Shown one piece after another: positions 1 to 6,737 of a stretch of DNA of 11,986 bases. This stretch comes from Phycisphaeraceae bacterium (GTDB taxonomy: Bacteria; Planctomycetota; Phycisphaerae; Phycisphaerales; Phycisphaeraceae). Where the stretch lies: contig PUMS01000446.1 of assembly GCA_003551485.1 (NCBI GenBank), positions 1 to 11,986 of the forward strand, given 5' to 3'. The notes beneath the pieces are model-generated. The model did not search any database. It saw only the letters and a program-made list of their open reading frames with translations, and had not been told where the DNA came from. The position numbers and the translations under genes are program-made. Within the stretch, counting starts at the first letter, position 1. Every line of letters begins with the position of its first letter.

Positions 1-13
1 CAACCGTCTTCCC

Positions 14-43
14 AGGGCCCCAGCCACCGCCGGGGCCCTTTTT
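14..43 (+). terminator. Rho-independent terminator of an upstream gene
   Basis: The arms GGGCCCC (15-21) and GGGGCCC (32-38) form a perfect 7-bp GC stem, extended by an A:T pair (14:39). The loop is 10 nt and a run of five T follows (39-43). The T run lies only on the plus-strand side, so it should end a plus-strand transcript whose gene lies left of the window. Confidence 0.8.
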
Positions 44-435
44 CATGTCCGCTCGACAACACGGCACCGCCGCAACTCCGCGAGCTGATTCAGAGAGATG
101 CCTCACGGGAAGGCGCAAGGGCACAAAGGAAGAAGATGGTGATCAGAAGTGTCTGAAGCAGCGTTGTCCATCACCCTCCGCGAGACTGCGGTCATTCTTC
201 CTCTGCGCCCTCTGCGGTTAAAAACGCTCTGACATGAACGTGGCCAAGTCCGCCCTTGCGGCACGGTATCCACCGCAGAGGGCGCAGAGGAGGGGAAGAG
301 ACATCGCACCGAGTGGGCAGAGCGCGGTCCTGGAGCGAAAACCGCCCGACGCACTGACCGTTCGCGAACCGTTACACCGTATGCCCCATCTCCCCCCCTT
401 CGCGCCTTCGCGTGAGACACTCCGTCCCGCCCCCC
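44..435. other. Non-coding intergenic stretch with nested repeats
   Basis: I see no convincing gene between the terminator and the 3' end of galU. The short open frames here have no recognisable protein features and cross inverted repeats. The stretch is dominated by two pairs of inverted repeats, annotated separately. No clear terminator for the leftward galU operon was found, although the inner inverted repeat could fold in RNA. Confidence 0.6.
101..417. repeat. Nested inverted-repeat element
   Basis: The inner pair is perfect over 19 bp: CCTCTGCGCCCTCTGCGGT at 200-218 and its reverse complement at 272-290. The outer pair is imperfect: the complement of 101-115 reads GCGCCTTCCCGTGAG and matches GCGCCTTCGCGTGAG (402-416) at 14 of 15 positions. 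The arms resemble the 'cctctgcgccctctgcggt' and 'ttgcgccttcgcgtgag' words that recur between genes of many environmental bacteria. That familiarity is from memory, not a search. No open frame for a transposase lies inside. It may be a non-autonomous miniature element or two stacked repeat units. Confidence 0.55.
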
Positions 436-1320
436 TTACTGCTCGAGCCACTTGCGAAGGTGGTCGCGCAGGGCGGGGCCGGTGTCTTCGCGGCGCAGGG
501 CGTAGTCGAGGAAGCAGCGGGCGTATTCGAGGCGGTTGCCGATGTCGTAGCGCCTCGCCTGCCAGGCCAGGGCATACATCGGCCGGCGCTGGGCCAGCAG
601 GTTCATCGCATCGGTGAGCTGGATTTCGCCGCCCACGCCCTCTCGCGTCTCGTCGATGCAGGCGAAAATCTCGGCATCGAACACGTACCGGCCCGCAATG
701 GCCAGTTCCGAGGGCGCCTCGGCGGGGCTGGGTTTCTCGATGAGGCGCTGGAGGCGGTAGAGGTCATCGCCCTCACCGCAGGGCTTGCCATCGACGATGC
801 CGTAGCGGCTGACCCACTCGCGCGGCACGCGGTGCACGGCCACCACGCTGCCGCCGGTGCGTTCATGGGCATCGAGCAACTGGCGCAGGCCCGGCTGGGC
901 GTGGTCGTTGGGTGGGTCGATGATCGTATCGCCCAGCAGCACGGCGAACGGCTCACCGGCAATGTGGCGGCGGCCGATGCGGATGGCATCGCCCAGCCCG
1001 CGCTGCACCTTCTGGCGGATGTAGAAGATGCGGCACTGCTCGCCGATGTAGCGCACCTGCTCGATCAGCTCGGGCTTGCCCGCCTCCTGGAGGAACAGCT
1101 CGAGGTCCGGTGCGTAGTCGAAGTGGTTCTCGATCGCCTGCTTGCCACGGCCGGTGATGATGAGGATGTCCTCGATGCCGCTGGCCACCGCCTCCTCGAT
1201 GACGAACTGGAGCACGGGCTTGTCGATGATCGGCAGCATCTCCTTGGGCATGCTCTTGGTCGCGGGCAGAAACCGCGTGCCCATGCCCGCGGCGGGGATG
1301 ATGGCTTTCTTGACCTGCAT
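436..1320 (-). CDS. galU: UTP-glucose-1-phosphate uridylyltransferase (GalU type)
   Basis: Predicted to join UTP and glucose-1-phosphate into UDP-glucose plus pyrophosphate in the cytoplasm. The 294-residue protein has the usual GalU length and signature blocks. The N-terminal nucleotide-binding loop AAGMGTRFLPATKSMPKEML covers residues 10-29. QRGLGDAI follows near 106-113, LLGDTI at 128-133, EKP at 195-197, GRYVF at 210-214, GGEIQLTDA at 230-238 and YDIGNRLEY at 258-266. The ATG at 1318-1320 was chosen because family similarity begins exactly there; the frame stays open upstream but reads as low-complexity Pro/Ala/Arg. A GAGGA stretch lies about 10 bases before the start. It sits 91 bp downstream of the glucuronokinase-like gene on the same strand, so co-transcription is likely. 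With that kinase it might use other sugar-1-phosphates such as glucuronate-1-phosphate; this is inference, and glucose-1-phosphate is the default. Confidence 0.93.
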   Translation of the reverse strand: MQVKKAIIPAAGMGTRFLPATKSMPKEMLPIIDKPVLQFVIEEAVASGIEDILIITGRGKQAIENHFDYAPDLELFLQEAGKPELIEQVRYIGEQCRIFYIRQKVQRGLGDAIRIGRRHIAGEPFAVLLGDTIIDPPNDHAQPGLRQLLDAHERTGGSVVAVHRVPREWVSRYGIVDGKPCGEGDDLYRLQRLIEKPSPAEAPSELAIAGRYVFDAEIFACIDETREGVGGEIQLTDAMNLLAQRRPMYALAWQARRYDIGNRLEYARCFLDYALRREDTGPALRDHLRKWLEQ

Positions 1321-1411
1321 CGGGGAGGTTCCTCGCAAAGGCGGCCCGCGGCCGGGTGGGGCGGCCGCGCTCGCGGCCGGGTGTGCATGGGGGGTGTGGG
1401 CCGGGCGGCGC

Positions 1412-2410
1412 TCAGGCAACCTCGGGCACCACGAGTTGGGCACCGATCTCGGCATAGGCCTCGCGCAGCCGGTCGAGGCGCTGCGGGTCGCCGTCGAAGG
1501 TGCCGATCACCGCACCGCCGCTGCCGGCGAACTTCACCGCCGCGCCCAGCCGGCGTCCGGTATCGACCAGCAGGCGGTTGCCGGGGCTGATTTTCACCAG
1601 GCTCTGGCGCAGGTCGAAGTTGGCATCCATCAGCGGGCCGATCTCGGCGCCGCGGCCGGCCGTGATCAGGTCGCGGGCCTCCTGGGCGAAGCCGGCGAAC
1701 TGCTTCATGGCCTCGACGACCTGCTTCTCGCCGCGGTTGAATCGGCCGCGCAGGTCGTTGTGCGTGATCTCGGTGCCCTCGGCGAGCCGGTCGTTGAAGG
1801 CCACGAACAGCGGCGGCAGTTGGGCCGGCTCGAGGCTCTCATACAGCCCGTGGCCGAGCCGCTGCATCTGCTCGCGGTCGAAGTCCATGAACACCGCCCC
1901 GCCGTAAACCTGGATCACCCGGTCCTGCAACCCCGCGGCGATGCCCAGTTCATCGACCTCGACGCTGAGGATCAGGTTCGGCAGCAGCGCCCGCGGCACC
2001 TGCACCCCGTAGAAGCTCATCAGCGCCCGCATGGTGGCGGTAATGATGCCGCTGGAGCCGGCCAGGCCCACCCGCACGGGAATCGAGGTCTCATACTCCA
2101 TGGTGAAGTTGCGGCCATCGAGTTCGATGCCGTGCTCGCGGCAGTAGTCGCAGAATCGCTTGATCGTGGCCTTGATCAGGCGGATGCCGCCGTAATAGCC
2201 GTTGAGCTGCACATCCTCGACCAGGGCGTCGAGCGAGGGAAACTCCAGCCGATCCCGCCGCCGCGGCACGATGCTCACCCGCGGCGATTCGTAGCAGCTC
2301 ACCTCGGCGGCGAAGTTCCGCATGCTCACTGATATGGTCTTGCCGAAATAGCCGTCAGAGGGATTGCCGATCAGCCCGGCACGGGCGTTGGCACGGGTGC
2401 GGATGATCAT
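1412..2410 (-). CDS. GHMP kinase, glucuronokinase-like
   Basis: A 332-residue GHMP-superfamily sugar kinase. The substrate-binding segment GNPSDGYFGKTIS covers residues 15-27. The glycine/serine ATP loop PVRVGLAGSSGI is at 111-122, the catalytic-type LQDR at 161-164 and the third GHMP motif KFAGSGGA at 293-300. Several stretches match my recollection of plant glucuronokinase closely: GNPSD-YFG-TIS, NGYYGGIRL (70-78), RNFTMEYET-IP, GLQDR-QVYGG (160-171), LGHGLY (185-190) and NFD-R (264-268). Glucuronokinase makes glucuronate-1-phosphate from glucuronate and ATP, feeding UDP-glucuronate synthesis. The ATG at 2408-2410 has a strong AGGAGG ten bases upstream, which decides the start although the frame is open further out. 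The next gene on the strand is galU-like. It could instead phosphorylate another sugar, since GHMP kinases diverge easily; the superfamily call is firm and the substrate is inferred. Confidence 0.82.
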   Translation of the reverse strand: MIIRTRANARAGLIGNPSDGYFGKTISVSMRNFAAEVSCYESPRVSIVPRRRDRLEFPSLDALVEDVQLNGYYGGIRLIKATIKRFCDYCREHGIELDGRNFTMEYETSIPVRVGLAGSSGIITATMRALMSFYGVQVPRALLPNLILSVEVDELGIAAGLQDRVIQVYGGAVFMDFDREQMQRLGHGLYESLEPAQLPPLFVAFNDRLAEGTEITHNDLRGRFNRGEKQVVEAMKQFAGFAQEARDLITAGRGAEIGPLMDANFDLRQSLVKISPGNRLLVDTGRRLGAAVKFAGSGGAVIGTFDGDPQRLDRLREAYAEIGAQLVVPEVA

Positions 2411-2611
2411 GACCTTCAGACCTCCTGATCTCCTGCCCGGTCGCGCCCGCACGTGCGGCCACCGGCGAGCGGGGGGATGGCGATGGACCGGTATTCTGAC
2501 CGAATCTGCCAACCGGCGTCCACCCAGCCCCCGCCGCTCCGCGGGCGGGTGCCAGGCCCTGCCGGCCCTGAAGCCACTCGGGCTTCTCCACCTGTACCGC
2601 CCTGGAAACAA

Positions 2612-2712
2612 CTCCCTCTCCCCCTGGGAGAGGGTTGGGGTGAGGGCAGATACGCAGGGTGGGTCCGAATCTGCCCTCATCCCCGGCCCCTCTTACGGCA
2701 GGAGAGGGGGGG
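2612..2712. repeat. Intergenic palindromic repeat (CCCTCTCCC / GGTGAGGGC type)
   Basis: CCCTCTCCCCCTGGGAGAGG (2614-2633) is itself a hairpin. The following GGGGTGAGGGCAGAT (2637-2651) is mirrored by ATCTGCCCTCATCCCC (2669-2684), giving a 14-15 bp stem with one wobble position. The right side ends in GGAGAGGGGGG (2701-2711), which can pair with the left CCCTCTCCC. This layout is typical of a widespread intergenic repeat in GC-rich bacteria (from memory). It also contains GCAGGGTGGGTC (2654-2665), found again at 7927-7938. Confidence 0.65.
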
Positions 2713-2878
2713 TAGGAGGCCGCATTCCGGCTCCGGCCCACGAATCCACGGCGGCCGGGACGGCCGCGCTCCATGAGGCGACCGACGCCACGGCCCAATT
2801 GAGCCACCGGATGCCGGCGGCGGCCACGATCGGCCCGCGGCGGGGCCGTTTCGCCCCGCCCTGCGGCGGGAGGACCGC

Positions 2879-2884
2879 TATAAT
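2879..2884 (+). promoter_or_regulatory. -10 box of carA, leaderless arrangement
   Basis: A perfect TATAAT ends nine bases before the carA ATG (2894). A transcript would begin around 2891-2894, at or just before the start codon. No ribosome-binding site can fit, and no good -35 box lies 16-18 bases upstream. Seen in sequence; the transcription start is inferred. Confidence 0.5.
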
Positions 2885-2893
2885 CGCCGCAAC

Positions 2894-4183
2894 ATGCCCC
2901 AGACGCCACCCCCCACCCCCACTCCCCCCGCCTCCGCCACGCCCCCCGACGCATCGAGCATTCCCGACGACCCCCTGCTCGACCATGCCCCCACCGGACG
3001 GCTGGCCCTCGAGGATGGCAGCATCTTCCTCGGCCGCGCCTTCGGCTGCACCGAGCCGCGGCTGACCGAGGGCGAGGTGTGCTTCAACACCTCGCTGGGC
3101 GGCTACCAGGAGGTCTTCACCGACCCGTCCTACGCCGGGCAGATCGTGACCATGACCTGCCCGCAGATCGGCAACTACGGGGTCAACGATGAGGACATCG
3201 AGTCCCGCGGCATGTTCGCCCGCGGCTTCATCGTCCGCGAACTGTCGGCGGTGGCGAGCAACTACCGCGCGGCCCGGCGCCTCGAGGAACTGCTGGCCCG
3301 CCACGGCGTGACCGGCCTCACCGGCGTGGACACCCGCGCGCTGACGCGCAAGCTGCGCATCCGCGGCGCGCTCAACGGTGTGCTGTGCACCGATCCAGAC
3401 CGCTCCGATGCCGAACTGGTCCAGATCGCACGGGCCAACCCCGGCGTGGTGGGCATCGACATGGTCAGCACCGTCACCTGCCGCCAGCCGCAGCAGTGGC
3501 GTGAAGACTGGGGCGCCTGGGCACCGCTTCAGGGCGACATCGAGCAGCCTTCGCGGCGATACAACGTGGTGGCCATCGACTGCGGCGTCAAGCTCAACAT
3601 CCTGCGCAGCCTCGTGGCCTCGGGCTGCGACCTGACCGTGGTCGGGGCCGACACCCCCGCCGAGGCGATCCTCGAGCACCGGCCCGACGGCATCTTCGTC
3701 AGCAGCGGGCCCGGCGACCCCGCCGCGGTCACGGCCACGGTCGAGAACCTGGGCAAGCTGGTGGGCAAGGCGCCGGTGTTCGGCATCTGCCTGGGTCTGC
3801 AACTGCTGGCCCTGTCGCTGGGCGCTGACAGCTTCAAGCTCAAGTTCGGCCACCGCGGCGGGAACCAGCCGGTCCAGAACCTGCACACCCGCAAGGTCGA
3901 GATCACCAGCCAGAACCACGGCTTCGCCATCGACACCGCCAGCCTCGAGAAGGTCGGCGGTGAGCCCACGCACATCAACCTCAACGACCAGACGCTCGAG
4001 GGCTTCCGCCTGCGCGATCGCCCCCTCTTCGCCGTGCAGTACCACCCCGAGGCCAGCCCCGGCCCCCACGACTCGCGCTACCTGTTCGACTGCTTCATCG
4101 ATATGATGAACACCAACCAGAGCCCCACCGGCGAACAGATGGACACCGCCCAACGCCGCCGCAACCAGATCGCCGCCCGGTAA
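2894..4183 (+). CDS. carA: Carbamoyl-phosphate synthase small (glutaminase) subunit
   Basis: CarA hydrolyses glutamine and channels ammonia to the large subunit CarB, making carbamoyl phosphate for pyrimidines and arginine. The 429-residue protein has the CarA-specific N-terminal domain, starting near TGRLALEDG (34-42) with FNTSLGGYQEVFTDPSYAGQ (64-83). The class I glutaminase domain starts around 222. It carries SSGPGDP (270-276), the nucleophile Cys299 in GICLGLQ, FGHRGGNQPV (318-327), QNHGF (340-344) and the catalytic His384/Glu386 in YHPEASPGPHD. The loop after the nucleophile reads GLQ, where I expect GHQ in most CarA proteins. The first 33 residues are a Pro/Thr/Ser-rich extension absent from E. 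coli CarA. No other start codon fits between it and the conserved domain, so ATG 2894 is kept. It is not followed by carB here. Confidence 0.95.
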   Translation: MPQTPPPTPTPPASATPPDASSIPDDPLLDHAPTGRLALEDGSIFLGRAFGCTEPRLTEGEVCFNTSLGGYQEVFTDPSYAGQIVTMTCPQIGNYGVNDEDIESRGMFARGFIVRELSAVASNYRAARRLEELLARHGVTGLTGVDTRALTRKLRIRGALNGVLCTDPDRSDAELVQIARANPGVVGIDMVSTVTCRQPQQWREDWGAWAPLQGDIEQPSRRYNVVAIDCGVKLNILRSLVASGCDLTVVGADTPAEAILEHRPDGIFVSSGPGDPAAVTATVENLGKLVGKAPVFGICLGLQLLALSLGADSFKLKFGHRGGNQPVQNLHTRKVEITSQNHGFAIDTASLEKVGGEPTHINLNDQTLEGFRLRDRPLFAVQYHPEASPGPHDSRYLFDCFIDMMNTNQSPTGEQMDTAQRRRNQIAAR

Positions 4184-4270
4184 CCCCCTTCCCCGCCGTG
4201 GTCAGTCCCCATCTCCCCAGTTCCCAACACCCATCCTCCCTTACATCCCCCCCTTCCCCGCCGTGGCCAG
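4184..4270. repeat. Direct repeat pair at the carA / phyH junction
   Basis: A 22-bp word beginning CCCCCTTCCCCGCCGTGG occurs at 4184-4205 just after the carA stop. It recurs at 4249-4270 inside the 3' end of the PhyH-family gene, with one mismatch (T/C). The second copy encodes the last residues of that protein (ATAGKG). It looks like a small local duplication. Confidence 0.5.
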
Positions 4271-5173
4271 CGCAGCGGGGTCGAACCCATGCGCCCTCGC
4301 GGCCTCGACGAGGAAACTCATCGACTGATCCGTCCGCTCGGCGGTGCGCAGGCGCTCGTAGTACGGCCGGGCCGCCGGGGCGAGTTGGCTGATGAACTCA
4401 TCGCTGCGCAGCCAGTCCATGTGACCCTCATGGCCCCAGTCCTTCAGCGGCACCCACTGGCTCTGGGCCGAGTAGTGCAGCGTGAGCCGGTCGCTCTCGA
4501 CCGAACACCGGCCACGGTGCAGCGCGTGGGCATCCATGAACAGGATGTCGCCCGGCCCCAGCGCCGCCACCACCTGACCCGGCAGGTCGTCGACCTTGCG
4601 CACCGCGGCCCACTCCTGCTCGGTCAGCGGCCGGCGGTGTGAGCCGGGCACGACCAGGAAGCAGTCATCCTCGTGAAGGGCGGCGTTGAACTGCACGTGA
4701 TCCTGGGCCGCCGGCTTGTAATGGACCCAGTCGTAGAGCGCCTCGGGCACCTGGTCGCGGTGCCAGCCGAGGTTGTAGCCGACCACCTTCGGCGTCCACA
4801 GCATCTTGATGCCCCAGGCCCGCGGCTGATCGAGCAGCGCATTCATCGCCGCATCCACCTTCGGATGAGCCCAGACGTTGACCAGTTCCGGCTCGAACAG
4901 CTCGCGGCGGGGCAACTCGTTCACGCCCCAGGTGGCCTGCCCGCGCAGCTCGGGCGGGATCTGGTCGAATTTGCGGTTCTTCGTCCCCGGCCCATCGGCG
5001 GGATCGCGATACCAGTATCGCGTGCCGGGGTACAAGTTCTCGCGAACCTTTTCTCGAATCTTGATCGCCAGCGGCTCCAGCCGCGCCAGGTCGTCCTTGG
5101 AGAAGACCTGCCGCAGGATCAGGTAGCCCTCGGCCTTGAACTGCTCGACCTGCTCGGGTGTGATGTAGCTCAT
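4241..5173 (-). CDS. PhyH-family (phytanoyl-CoA dioxygenase-like) Fe(II)/2-oxoglutarate oxygenase
   Basis: A 310-residue soluble protein with the layout of the PhyH family, which couples 2-oxoglutarate decarboxylation to hydroxylation of a small molecule. The N-terminus, with QVEQFKAEGYLILRQVFS (8-25), is the usual opening of these enzymes. The iron ligands are probably His138 and Asp140 in GWHRDQ, with the distal His219 in DAHALHRG. Arg229 (SDRLTLHY) is placed to bind 2-oxoglutarate. CFLVVPGSHRR (171-181) and GPGDILFMDAH (206-216) are typical of the double-stranded beta helix. The ATG at 5171-5173 is where family similarity begins; a weak GGAG lies about 11 bases upstream. It is convergent with carA and divergent from the class-V gene. 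The natural substrate cannot be read from sequence; candidates include an ectoine-, lipid- or natural-product-like molecule. Confidence 0.85.
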   Translation of the reverse strand: MSYITPEQVEQFKAEGYLILRQVFSKDDLARLEPLAIKIREKVRENLYPGTRYWYRDPADGPGTKNRKFDQIPPELRGQATWGVNELPRRELFEPELVNVWAHPKVDAAMNALLDQPRAWGIKMLWTPKVVGYNLGWHRDQVPEALYDWVHYKPAAQDHVQFNAALHEDDCFLVVPGSHRRPLTEQEWAAVRKVDDLPGQVVAALGPGDILFMDAHALHRGRCSVESDRLTLHYSAQSQWVPLKDWGHEGHMDWLRSDEFISQLAPAARPYYERLRTAERTDQSMSFLVEAARAHGFDPAALATAGKGGM

Positions 5174-5332
5174 CGGTGTCGTCGCTCCGTTGACAGGGAA
5201 TCGCTCCGCCGCGCGGCCGCTGCCACCACGCGCAGCGGGCGGGGGCCGCGCTGCATCGGCCGCTTCGCCAGGGTGGGCATTTTCGGTAGCGCTGCCGGCA
5301 TCGCCGCGGCCGCGCTGTTCGATCCTAACGAC

Positions 5333-5338
5333 TAAGAT
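5333..5338 (+). promoter_or_regulatory. Possible -10 box for the class-V aminotransferase gene
   Basis: TAAGAT at 5333-5338 matches a sigma-70 -10 box at 5 of 6 positions and would give a leader of roughly 30 nt. No convincing -35 box is seen, so this is tentative. Confidence 0.25.
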
Positions 5339-5375
5339 GAAGTGATACCACCCCACGAGCAACGGAGCCCCGATT

Positions 5376-6608
5376 TTGCCCCCGATTCGACGCCTCTACC
5401 TGGACAACGCCGCCACCAGCTTCCCCAAGCCGCAGGCCGTCTACGACGCCATGATGCGCTACGCCACCGAGCTGGGCGCCAGCCCCGGCCGCGGCGGATA
5501 CGATGAGGTCCGCCAGGCCGCCGCGCTCTTGACCCGGTGCCGCGAGCGCATCAACCAGCTCATCGGCGGCGCCAGCCCCGATCACGTGATCTTCACGCTC
5601 AACACCACCGACGGGCTGAACCTGGCCATCCGCGGCCTGCTGCTGCCGCACATCCGCGCCGGCCGCCCGGTGCACATGGTCACCACCTGGCTGGACCACA
5701 ACTCGATCCTGCGGCCGTTCAACGCCCTGTGCCAGCGCTGGGGCATCGAGCAGACCCGCGTGGCCTGCGACCCGGCCACGGGCCTGGTCGATCCCGACGA
5801 CATCCGCAAGGCCATCCGGCCCGACACGCGGCTGATCGCGGTCGTCCACGGCTCCAACGTCACCGGCACACTCCAGCCGGTGGGCCGCATCGGCCCCATC
5901 GCCCGCGAGCACGACATCCCCTTCCTGGTCGATGGTGCCCAGACCGTCGGCCACGTGCCCATCGACGTGCAGCGCGACTGCATCGACCTGCTGGCCTTCC
6001 CGGGCCATAAGGGCCTGCTCGGGCCGCTGGGCACCGGCGCGCTCTACATCCGGCCGGGGCTGGAGCAGCAGATCGAGTCGGTGCGCGAGGGCGGCACCGG
6101 CTCGATCAGCGAGCACGACACCCAGCCCGAGTTCATGCCCGACCGCTTCGAGTGCGGCAGCCACAACGCCATCGGCATCATCGGCCTCAGCGAGGGGGTC
6201 CACTGGATCCTCGAGCGCGGCGTGGAGGCCCTGTGGGCCCACGAGCGCGAGCTGATCCGCACCATGGTCGAGGGCCTGAGCGACACCGGCGACGTACCCG
6301 GCCTGACCCTCTTCGGCCCCCAGGGCGTGGGCCACCGCTGCGGGGTCTTCTCCGTCCGCGTCGACGCCATGGACCAGCCCCAGGCCCTCTCGGACCTGCT
6401 CGAGAGCCGCTACGGCATCCTCACCCGCTCGGGCATCCACTGCGCCCCCCTGGCCCACCAGACCTTCCACACCCACGATCGCGGCGGGATGACCCGCTTC
6501 AGCTTCGGCCCCTTCCTGGTCAAACAGGACATCAAATACGCCTGCGACTGCCTGGCCCAGGTCTGCCACGAACAGGCACAGTCGCAGGTCCCGACGGCCA
6601 TGCGCTGA
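5376..6608 (+). CDS. Class-V aminotransferase, cysteine-desulfurase-like
   Basis: A PLP-dependent fold-type I enzyme of 410 residues, close to the cysteine desulfurase-like subfamily that opens with LYLDNAATSFPKP (7-19) and ASPGRGGYD (35-43). Lys212 in PGHKGLLGPLGTG should form the Schiff base with PLP. Asp186 and Gln189 (DGAQTVGH) and His108 (TWLDHNS) line the cofactor. Cys356 in RSGIHCAPLAHQ sits where desulfurases carry the persulfide cysteine. The C-terminal RFSFGPF (374-380) is typical. It probably releases sulfur (or selenium) from cysteine (or selenocysteine), but the subfamily has few characterised members. The start is TTG (5376-5378): no ATG or GTG precedes the conserved region and GGAG lies eight bases upstream (5364-5367). 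No iron-sulfur assembly gene is adjacent, so its sulfur acceptor is unknown. Confidence 0.88.
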   Translation: MPPIRRLYLDNAATSFPKPQAVYDAMMRYATELGASPGRGGYDEVRQAAALLTRCRERINQLIGGASPDHVIFTLNTTDGLNLAIRGLLLPHIRAGRPVHMVTTWLDHNSILRPFNALCQRWGIEQTRVACDPATGLVDPDDIRKAIRPDTRLIAVVHGSNVTGTLQPVGRIGPIAREHDIPFLVDGAQTVGHVPIDVQRDCIDLLAFPGHKGLLGPLGTGALYIRPGLEQQIESVREGGTGSISEHDTQPEFMPDRFECGSHNAIGIIGLSEGVHWILERGVEALWAHERELIRTMVEGLSDTGDVPGLTLFGPQGVGHRCGVFSVRVDAMDQPQALSDLLESRYGILTRSGIHCAPLAHQTFHTHDRGGMTRFSFGPFLVKQDIKYACDCLAQVCHEQAQSQVPTAMR

Positions 6609-6683
6609 TAGCCGGCACACGGGGTCACATCGGATGCCACGCCGCCGGCGCCGATGGCCGGTGCAGCGGCCCGCCACCCGGAT

Positions 6684-6706
6684 AATTCAAAATTCAACTT
6701 TGAATT
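6684..6706. promoter_or_regulatory. AT-rich palindrome overlapping the ATPase promoter
   Basis: AATTCAAA (6684-6691) and TTTGAATT (6699-6706) form a perfect 8-bp inverted repeat with a 7-bp spacer. The left arm is followed by a second AATTCAA (6691-6697), so two overlapping dyads are possible. It stands out as an AT-only-like island in GC-rich DNA and covers the -35 box. It is a likely operator or a DNA-structure signal; the binding protein is unknown. Confidence 0.5.
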
Positions 6707-6728
6707 GTCCGGCCCGGCACGCTAACAT
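6700..6728 (+). promoter_or_regulatory. Sigma-70-type promoter of the AAA ATPase gene
   Basis: A -35 box TTGAAT (6700-6705) and a -10 box TAACAT (6723-6728) are separated by an ideal 17 bp; each matches consensus at 4 of 6. The -10 box ends nine bases before the ATG (6738), so transcription should begin at about 6735-6738. The mRNA would be leaderless or nearly so, consistent with the lack of a ribosome-binding site. Confidence 0.5.
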
Positions 6729-6737
6729 CTCCGTGCC

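Larger units (their letters stand above)
2411..2893. other. Divergent intergenic region, glucuronokinase/carA
   Basis: These 483 bp separate the leftward kinase operon from rightward carA and should hold both promoters. A palindromic repeat occupies about 2612-2712 and a -10 box for carA lies at 2879-2884. I found no convincing promoter for the kinase. Open frames across this stretch are low-complexity and not credible as genes. Confidence 0.5.

Noticed and set aside
412..1590. A long plus-strand open frame (392 codons) opposite galU and the kinase
   Set aside because: It lies antisense to a gene with clear GalU motifs and has the repetitive Ala/Gly/Val/Asp/His make-up of a GC-rich shadow frame.
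2411..2680. An N-terminal extension of the GHMP kinase up to 2680
   Set aside because: The extra residues cross an intergenic repeat, and the ATG at 2410 has a strong AGGAGG and starts the conserved region.
2693..4153. A 486-codon minus-strand open frame opposite carA
   Set aside because: Antisense to carA, with Ala/Gly/Val/His-rich composition typical of a shadow frame; no start signal or domain.
5325..6677. A 450-codon minus-strand open frame opposite the class-V gene
   Set aside because: Shadow of a gene whose PLP lysine and cysteine motifs are intact on the plus strand.
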